Assembly (NCBI RefSeq): GCF_009727055.1
Contig: NC_052351.1
Span: forward strand, 61,399,744-61,463,743
DNA length: 64,000 nt
Source of the DNA: Benincasa hispida
Taxonomy: Eukaryota; Streptophyta; Magnoliopsida; Cucurbitales; Cucurbitaceae
Reading direction: 5' to 3'
Below the pieces are notes generated by a model. That model was not told the DNA's origin. It searched no databases and saw only the letters and a program-made list of their open reading frames with translations. Of this stretch, positions 57,367 to 64,000 are shown piece after piece. How positions within the stretch are numbered: position 1 is the stretch's first letter; each line of letters starts with the position of its first letter. A program made the position numbers and the translations under genes.

Positions 57367-59478
57367 TGAAGGAAATCAAACTCGAGATTTCTATGAGCAG
57401 TGGAAATAACATCATTCCAAATTACAATCATGAATGAACATTACAAATTATAATCGTAAAGAAATATGCGGTTATACAATTAATATAGAAATTACAACAT
57501 GAACAACTACAAATGAACAAGGTGAAAGCTACAAACATTTGTAGACTCGTCTTCATGCTCCTTGCTCACGAATGCTCGAACACAGCAACCTCGAATGCTC
57601 GAACAACATGACCGCAACACTGCATGAATGCTTCGCACTCGTCCTCAACGATCGCCTCGGTCACGAACTCCTCAGCAACATGAATAGTCTCTACAAAACC
57701 TCGACGGTGTCGAATTAAGTATGACACCCCCAAAAAGGTTACCTTGGTATTCTCGTTGTGAGAATCCAGAGGGTGGGCTCTGTTCGAACTTGGATTGAGG
57801 CAAAAGAAGAATGAATGAACAATCGTGTACACGATTGGCCAAGTGGGAGAAGACAGGAACCTATCGCATAGGTCGATGCCCAATCGTTTAACTAAAGCCA
57901 AGCGATCGTCTAGCAAAAGCTAAGTGATCGTTTAGCTCATCGTTTAACTCAGTGTGTGTCACTTACAAAACACTACACGATCGTTTAAAAAACATGTTGT
58001 CGCTTAGCAAATCAATATTTACTTGACAAGCGCCCGTGAGTTTCTTTTTCGAGCGAAAAAACTCAAAAACAATTTTTTTTAATCAAAACTTACTAAAATT
58101 AGGAAAACAATTTTTCTTTTAACTCACAGTGACCATGAATCACCAATAACTACCCACTCAAGTGGTTATTAAAGAAAAAGAATTAATTATCCAATAATTA
58201 ATATTATTATAAATATAAATGATAACCAATTTATCATACTATATTTATAATTTATAACTTTAATATTTCATCTCATGAAACATATAAACCATAGTTCTTT
58301 TTCTGCTTCATGGTACTTAATGTAAATCTCATTTACATCAATCCTCCACTAGATATATCTCATACATCATACCGATTATATCATATATAATCAAAATACC
58401 TCTTGTCAATTTGAACATTTCAAATCAACACCAAGAATAGATCCTCAACTGAATCCATTGAGCTACCAACGAGACCTCATGGACCTATAGCTTGAAGCTC
58501 CAACGGTACGTGAATAAATGACTAAACTCTTTAGTCACGGGATCCACCATCTGTTAACTGGCACACACTCCACTAAAGACCGACAGTTGAACTCTCCTTA
58601 TCACGGATATATTATGTGTCCATTTTAACCAATCAGCAGTGCGACAACCCTTCACAAATCGCTCGTAAGTATAGCTCGGCCAATAACCGTTATGCTCCTG
58701 TAGTTACATCTGTTTCCTTAAGTACCACTGATCCCTCTAATGAACATAAGTTATTGTCCTACTATGACTAAGTCTTCTCCTCCAAAGAGAAGTTGTGGCC
58801 CCTATGTTCAAGCCCCAGAATTAGCCCTTAAGGGAGCAATCTCTCTACTTATCTCTACTTCGAGAAAGAAGTGAACTCCATCTTGTGGATTGAGTTCCCA
58901 GCTTCTAGATCAGATAAGTCCCCAAAAAGGTAGGCATGTTGAGTTGAAAATCTGGCCACTCTCACCCATACTAATCAAATGACCGCCCTCAAAGGCAAGA
59001 GTTCCCAAAACACTCATGATTGAAATCGTGTCACCTATGGTCATTTAGGTGAGATGTAAGTCTCTAGCATCAACGACGTTATATACAGAGCCTAGTCATC
59101 TTGTTGTTCAGGTCTTACACAAACTCTTTGTATAGGACACCCCCACTCGCACATCTCTACATGAATGGTCAGGATCTACCATCTGTAGTAGTTTACAACA
59201 CTTGCAAACTTCTACAAAGTGGGCCGTATCCGTAGTGTCACCAGGATCAGGTATCCCACCTTAATCCTTATACTACAGGCCTATTTAGGTTATTACTTAA
59301 GGCATGATCCACTTGTATATCACATATACATGCTTAAGTTCTCATAAGATAACCAAGGAGCTTTTTCATTGGATATGAGTAAATTCCAAAATTAAATAAC
59401 ACTTATTTTATTCATTAAACAATGTGTATCTCTACAAAACAATGAGACTCCGGGAGAATTAGGATACCAATCCCAACA
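57367..59478 (-). repeat. 3' LTR of copia-4
   Basis: 2112 bp; on the minus strand it runs from TGTTGGGATTGG at 59478 to ...TTCCTTCA at 57367. It is most like the solo LTR at 9804-11788. The 57820-58010 segment contains ACGATTGG, AAGCGATCGTCTAGC, AAGTGATCGTTTAGC and ACACGATCGTTTA, which are relatives of the 22-bp palindromic minisatellite of copia-1. Confidence 0.9.
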
Positions 59479-59584
59479 ATCTCCCACTTGTTCTAATGAC
59501 ACGGGAGTCTAATGTACAATACAAAATAAAAATGTATAATATACTATAAACTAGGGCATACCCCAATATCATCTCCCATTTGCC

Positions 59585-60492
59585 CTAGACAGGATGCCGC
59601 ATGTCCTACAGACCCAGACTCTCCAAGTGTCCCTCGAACACTATAGCCGTGAGGGCCTTTGTAAAGGATCGGCAACGTTATGCTTCGATACGATCTTTGT
59701 GACTATCACATCACCGCGATCCACAATCTCCTTGATCAGGTGATATTTTCGCTCTAAGTGCTTACCCCGACAATGACTCCAAGGTTCCTTCGAATTTTCC
59801 ACAGCCCCGTTGTTATTACAATAAAGTGTGGTAGGAAAATCCATATTTGGAACAACTTCCAAATCTGAAAGGAACTTCTGCAGCCAAACAACCTCTTTAT
59901 TAACTGCTTCACAAGCCGCTATGTATTCGGCTTCCATAGTGGAGTCTGCGATGCATCCTTGCTTGATGTTTCGCCAGACTACAGCCCCTCAATTCAAAGT
60001 AAACACTAACCCCAATGTTGATTAGCGAGAATCTCTATCGGTCTGAAAGTTAGAGTCCGTGTATCCTGTAAGGATTAGATTCTTATCTCCATACACAAGC
60101 ATGTAGTCCCTCGTTCTTCGAAGATACTTGAGGATCGTCTTGACCGCCGTCCAGTGATCAAGTCCTGGATTGGACTGATATCGACTAACAATCCCTACTG
60201 CATAGCAAATGTCGGGTCTAGTACACAACATTACATACATCAAGCTTCCTACAGCAGAAGCATAGGGAATCCGTCTCATTTCCTCAACCTCTTGAGGTGT
60301 CTTATGACATTGATCCTTAGACAAAACGATTCCATACCTGAAGGGTAACAAACCCCTCTTGGAATCCTGCATCATGTACCAGATCAACATTTGATCAATG
60401 TACGATGCTTGAGATAAGGCTAACCATTTTTTCTTACGATCCCGAATGATCTGGATCCCTAGAACATATTGTGCCTCACCCAAATCTTTCAT
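59585..60492 (-). pseudogene. copia-4 RNase H and RT C-terminal part
   Basis: 60492-60022 is open for 156 residues: MKDLGEAQYVLGIQIIRDRK, then ASAVGSLMYVMLCTRPDICY and LTGYTDSNFQTD. 59937-59641 continues with MEAEYIAACEAVNKEVVWLQ, LYCNNNGAVENSKEP and KHNVADP, then shifts frame before the stop at 59587-59585 (DMRHPV). The aspartate of the family motif LYCDN is N here. Otherwise the domain order is complete. Confidence 0.85.
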
Positions 60493-61296
60493 TTGGAACT
60501 GGGCAGCTAGCCAACTCTTAATGTTAGTTAGATACCTTACATCATTCCCAATGAGTAAGATATCATCTACATACAGTATCAGGAAAGCTACTGAGTTGTT
60601 GATGATCTTCTTGTAAACACAAGGCTCATCAACATTCTGATCAAAGCCAAATGACTTGACAGAAGTGTCAAATCTGGTGTTCCAAGATCTAGATGCTTAT
60701 TTCAACCTATAAATGGATCTATTAAGCTTGCAAATCCTTTTCTCTTGATCTGGAACTACGAACTCCTCTGGTTGAGTCATATAGAAGGTCTCCTCAAGAT
60801 TACCATTAAGAAAGACAGTCTTGACGTCCATTTACCATATTTCATAATCATAAAATATGGCTATGGACAGGAGAATCTTGATAGACTTTAGCATGACAAC
60901 AGGTGAGAGAGTTTCCTCATAGTCAACTCCCTCAACCTGGGTATAACCCTTTGCCACGAGTCTAGCCTTAAAGGTTTGCACTTTTCCATCTACACCTCTC
61001 TTTCACTTAAAGATCCACTTACACCTAATAGGCCTTACCCCATCAGGTGGATCAGCAAGCTCCCAAACGTTATTGAAGTACATAAACTCCATTTCCTGGT
61101 TCATGGCTTTAACCCATTCATCTTTGTCAACATCCTCCATTGCATTCTTAAAAGACAACGGATCCTCGACCCCATCATTTGTAATGATGTTTTGGGCTTC
61201 AGTCAAACCCATGTAGCGATCCGGTGGGTTCATAACCCTTCCACTATGTCGAGGCAGTCTCAACTCTTGAGCTGGTTGACTAAAAGTTCCGATCAC
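60493..61296 (-). pseudogene. copia-4 reverse transcriptase
   Basis: 61296-61003 encodes the RT entry, with LRLPRHSGRVMNPPDRYMGL, DEWVKAMNQEMEFM and RCKWIFK. Further on, in other frames, come the [10 protein letters not shown] block (about 60965-60930), the MDVKTVFLNGN-like block (about 60835-60800) and LYVDDILLIGND with the active site at 60573-60562. At least two frameshifts and a few stops separate them. Confidence 0.82.
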
Positions 61297-61392
61297 AACA
61301 ACTCTTGTTGATCTGTCGACCTGTTCAACAACTCTTGTTGAACCCTCAGCAGTCTCAGACTCACTTGAGATCTCACGTAAAATGAGCTTACT

Positions 61393-62416
61393 TCATGACT
61401 TATGATCCCTCATGTGGTCTTCTTCCAAGAAGATAGAATTTGTGGAAACAAACACTTTGTTCTCACTTAGATCATAGAAGTATCCACCTCTCGTTTCCTT
61501 GGGGTGGCCTAGAAAGAGGCAAACCTTCGAATGTGGTTTCAACTTCTTTGGGTTAGTTGCTAGCCGGACAACCCCAAATCCTGAAGTGGCGTAAACTACC
61601 TTTACGGCCTCTCTATAACTTAAAAGGTGTTTCAAAAACACTCTTCGAGGGAATGTTGTTCAGAATATAAGATGTAGTCTCCACTGCATAACCCTAAAAC
61701 GAGTTTGGAAGATGAGCATAACTCATCATAGACCGAACCATGTCCAACAAGGTTCTGTTTCTCCTTTCTGATACACCATTCTACTAAGGTGTACCAGAAG
61801 CCGAGAGTTGGGACACAATCCCATGTTTTATCATATAGTTCTGGAATTGGAGATCTATATACTCTCCACCACGATTAGATCGTAGTATTCTTATCTTCTT
61901 ACCTAACAAGTTTTCAACTTCAACCTTATACTCCTTGAACTTGTCAAGAGCTTCAGACTTACGTTGCATTAGGTAGAGATACCCAAACCTTGAATAATCA
62001 TCTATGAAAGAGATGAAATATTCATACCCACCTCGAACTCTAACATTCATCAGACCACAGAGGTCTAAATGTACAAGCTCCAAGGTTTCCTTGGCTCTGT
62101 AACCTTTTCCAGTAAAAGGTCGTTTGGTCATCTTGCTTTCGAGGCATGATTCACATATCGGCAATGAGTTTACTTCTAAACTCTTTAGAAGTCCACTTTT
62201 CACCAACTTCTCAATCCTATTGAGGTTGATGTGACCTAACTTAAGATGCCAAAGATAGGCGTTTTCCTTAGGAGAAACCTTTGATCTTTTAGTTGTTGTT
62301 GTTGTACTGAACATTTTAGTGTTAAACAAGGCTTTTATAACTAATGACCTTAGTACATATAAGTTATTTTCCATTGAACCATAACCAATCTCCATCCCAT
62401 TCTTGAAAATAAACAC
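61393..62416 (-). pseudogene. copia-4 integrase
   Basis: 62416-61784 is open for 210 residues: ENNLYVLRSL, then the zinc part YLWHLKLGHINLNRIEKLV, ESCLESKMTKRPF, ELVHLDLCGLMNVRV with the first catalytic aspartate, and FISFIDDYSRFGYLYLMQ. The second catalytic aspartate is lost: ILRSNRGGEY instead of RSDRGGEY. The third acidic region is in another frame after 61784. 61641-61393 supplies the C-terminal block VCLFLGHPKETRGGYFYD. This is the longest uninterrupted integrase here but it is predicted inactive. Confidence 0.85.
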
Positions 62417-62569
62417 TTTATTCTCAGAAAAAGAAATGGTATAGCCTTGTTCAATGAGACAAGAAACCGAGATTAAGTTCTTCTTAATATGAGGAACTAC
62501 AAAAACATTATCCAGTAATAGATAACTTTTCTTGTCAACAAATATCTTCAGCCTGCCTATAGCAACAAC

Positions 62570-62803
62570 CTAAACAACCTCACCAGTACCGACTCGAAGA
62601 GTCATCTCTCCCTGTGGTAACGTTTTCCAGGAACTGAATCCTTGGTAAGAGGAACTGACATGATTGGTAGCACCTGAATCAAGGATCCAGGCATAATCAT
62701 CATTCTCTACCAAACATGTCACCAAGACCAATAAATCATATTTGCTATCTTGTCTCCTTTTTTGAAGAGTAGTGGGATCGAGGTCGTTTGCCACGAAATT
62801 CAT
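62570..62803 (-). pseudogene. copia-4 protease
   Basis: It encodes DPTTLQKRRQDSKYDLLVLV, then ENDDYAWILDSGATNHVSSS, GFSSWKTLPQGEM and RVGTGEVV. The aspartic-protease motif DSGATNH at 62680-62660 is intact, unlike in copia-1 and copia-3. No zinc knuckle or gag body precedes it: upstream sequence passes within about 180 bp to the non-coding leader. The DPTTLQKR block before the protease is shared with copia-1 (DPITLQKR). Confidence 0.8.
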
Positions 62804-63788
62804 TTCACACGATTCTTTTCACTGTAAGTAATCGGTCATAATTAAAAGCTTTAAACGAAAATACTAACGAGTTGCTGAAAAGAAAAACACATTAACCTAC
62901 GTTAGGTTTTAAGCAAATACCCGTTGTAAAAAAAAACAACATCCAATAAGGTTTTAGAAAAACTAACATGAACTCTGTGTGACATCTAGTTTCGCAATGA
63001 TGCTTCAAAGGTTTAGGACAAAAGCCGTCGAAGGGAGGTCAGTTATCCCTCCTCTGAATTGAGAAGTTTTCAACCAATCATTAATACCATAACAACTCTT
63101 GTTCCTATAACGACTAGCCATCATTGATTTGGCCAAGAGATCATTAACTTGTTTAACAATCTCCCGTAAGTGTGACCTACCATTTTAGGCCCTAGAAGTC
63201 CGTCCCAAAAGGCCAATTCGAAGGGAAAAAATCTGATTGGAGCAAAACCTAAAGCGACCCTATTCATTTCTGGAGTTCACCTTGATCTTGCCAACTGCAC
63301 AAAAATCATCCAAAGGGAGATGCACAAAGGCGACACGAGGGAGTACATAATGATCTCATGGTGCGAACCAATAACAGAGACCATAGGACGTGTTGACACA
63401 CACCCTTCACCCACTTACTCTAAACACTCTCTCCGTCCACCTTGATATTGACTCATGCAAACACCATCCGAGGGGGAATGCTCCTAGGGCACCACGAGAC
63501 CAAGCATGAATCTCACAGTGTGAACATATAGAGAGAAATATGAGTGGAATCATGACATATCTAATACGCCTCTTCCTCCCACTGAGTATTTTATAAACTA
63601 GGGTTTAGGTTACTTAGAAAAAAACATGGCTAAAGATTTTAACTAAGTGACTTTTAGGTTTGCCCAAGAGTAACTTTTACCTTGGATAGTGAACAAATTT
63701 TGATCATAATCCATTAAACTCTTTAACTGAATCTTTGACCAAATCATCACATGCTTGTTGAAAACCTATCTAATTCACCTTTCCAGGT
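62804..63788 (-). other. Leader of copia-4, gag deleted
   Basis: Minus-strand sequence from 63788 matches the copia-1 leader: AGATAGGTTTTC, the CACTGTGAGATTCATGC segment near 63520 and the GGCTTTTGTCCTAAACC segment near 63020, then AAGCATCATTGCGAAACTAG near 62990. In copia-1 the gag start follows 130 bp later; here no gag is found before the protease at 62803. Confidence 0.7.
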
Positions 63789-64000
63789 TGTGAACCTCGA
63801 ATCCCAATTTTATACTTTAGTGTGTTTTCTTATTTAAATTGTCTTAATTTTCCACTTAATTGTGTGTCCCTATTTAAATTTATATAAATAAGTTGAGTAG
63901 GTTGATGAGAAAGTTAGTGTGAAATGGTGAAGAAAGAATGGGGATTTGAAAGAGAAAAATATGGAAATTGAGTTTGGGAAATTTCAGCTAAGTATAGGGA
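63789..64000 (+). mobile_element. Start of another LTR inserted in copia-4 (cut by window end)
   Basis: At 63789 the copia leader (CTAATTCACCTTTCCAGGT) stops and TGTGAACCTCGAATCCC begins. This resembles the start of the LTR at 43129 (TGTGAAACCCGAATG). No relation to copia continues to 64000. The other end and the target duplication are outside the window; CAGGT at 63784-63788 would be the left copy. Confidence 0.55.

Larger units (their letters stand above)
57367..64000 (-). mobile_element. Ty1/copia retrotransposon (copia-4), 5' end outside the window
   Basis: On the minus strand the order is leader (63788-62804), protease, integrase, RT, RNase H, polypurine tract (59489-59479) and 3' LTR (59478-57367). 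The 5' LTR is not reached because another LTR interrupts the leader at 63789 and the window ends. The putative left target duplication is CTTTT (57362-57366); its partner is outside. Its coding regions are the best preserved of the three copies, but gag is almost absent and frameshifts are present. Confidence 0.9.

Overview
The window looks like nuclear DNA of a dicot plant. It is AT-rich and is built mostly from nested, decayed plant transposons: Ty1/copia elements with LTRs of about 2 kb, a MULE, a CACTA end, a SINE and MITE-like inverted repeats. The one clearly intact gene is an intronless plant PPR-DYW gene. The MULE with a Ulp1-like fragment, the copia family and the degenerate TATCA/TGATA arrays remind me of Cucurbitaceae. 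That placement is from memory and is not proven by this sequence.

Layout. 1-3727: a 293-bp tandem repeat, then the 5' part of a CACTA element on the minus strand, whose terminus (CACTACAAGAAAAA on the minus strand) lies at 3727. It interrupts a minus-strand copia LTR, of which 3728-4447 remains. 4450 to about 24600: an old MULE with a Ulp1-like protease remnant and a transposase remnant. It is split by a complete copia element (copia-1, 5875-19891), which itself carries two solo LTRs (9804-11788 and 16274-18229). A third solo LTR (22204-24089) lies in the MULE right flank. Target-site duplications can be read at all of these junctions.

24.6-40.0 kb: a region poor in large transposons. It holds the PPR gene (30433-32559), an RNase H-like fragment, a protein-kinase pseudogene, a tRNA-derived SINE and several MITE-like inverted repeats. 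40053-54231: a second complete copia element (copia-3, TSD AAACT) with a shortened 5' LTR. Its leader holds a 121-bp tandem repeat and a 2.5-kb LTR of another family (43129-48074), which in turn contains a further solo LTR. That last one is inflated by a 790-bp exact duplication next to a lone N, probably an assembly error. 54.2-57.4 kb: TATCA/TGATA palindromic repeats, a polypurine tract and a MITE-like repeat. 57367-64000: a third copia element (copia-4) on the minus strand, interrupted by yet another LTR at 63789 and leaving the window.

Working relationships. The copia elements share PBS, gag-PR-IN-RT-RNase H order and polypurine tract, but all have stops, frameshifts and lost catalytic residues, so none looks autonomous. 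Only the PPR protein, a predicted organellar RNA-editing factor, is likely to be a functioning cellular product. I did not find a convincing new biological system. The most unusual structures are a 22-bp palindrome-bearing minisatellite in the copia-1 leader, with relatives in other LTRs, and the MULE/Ulp1 remnant.
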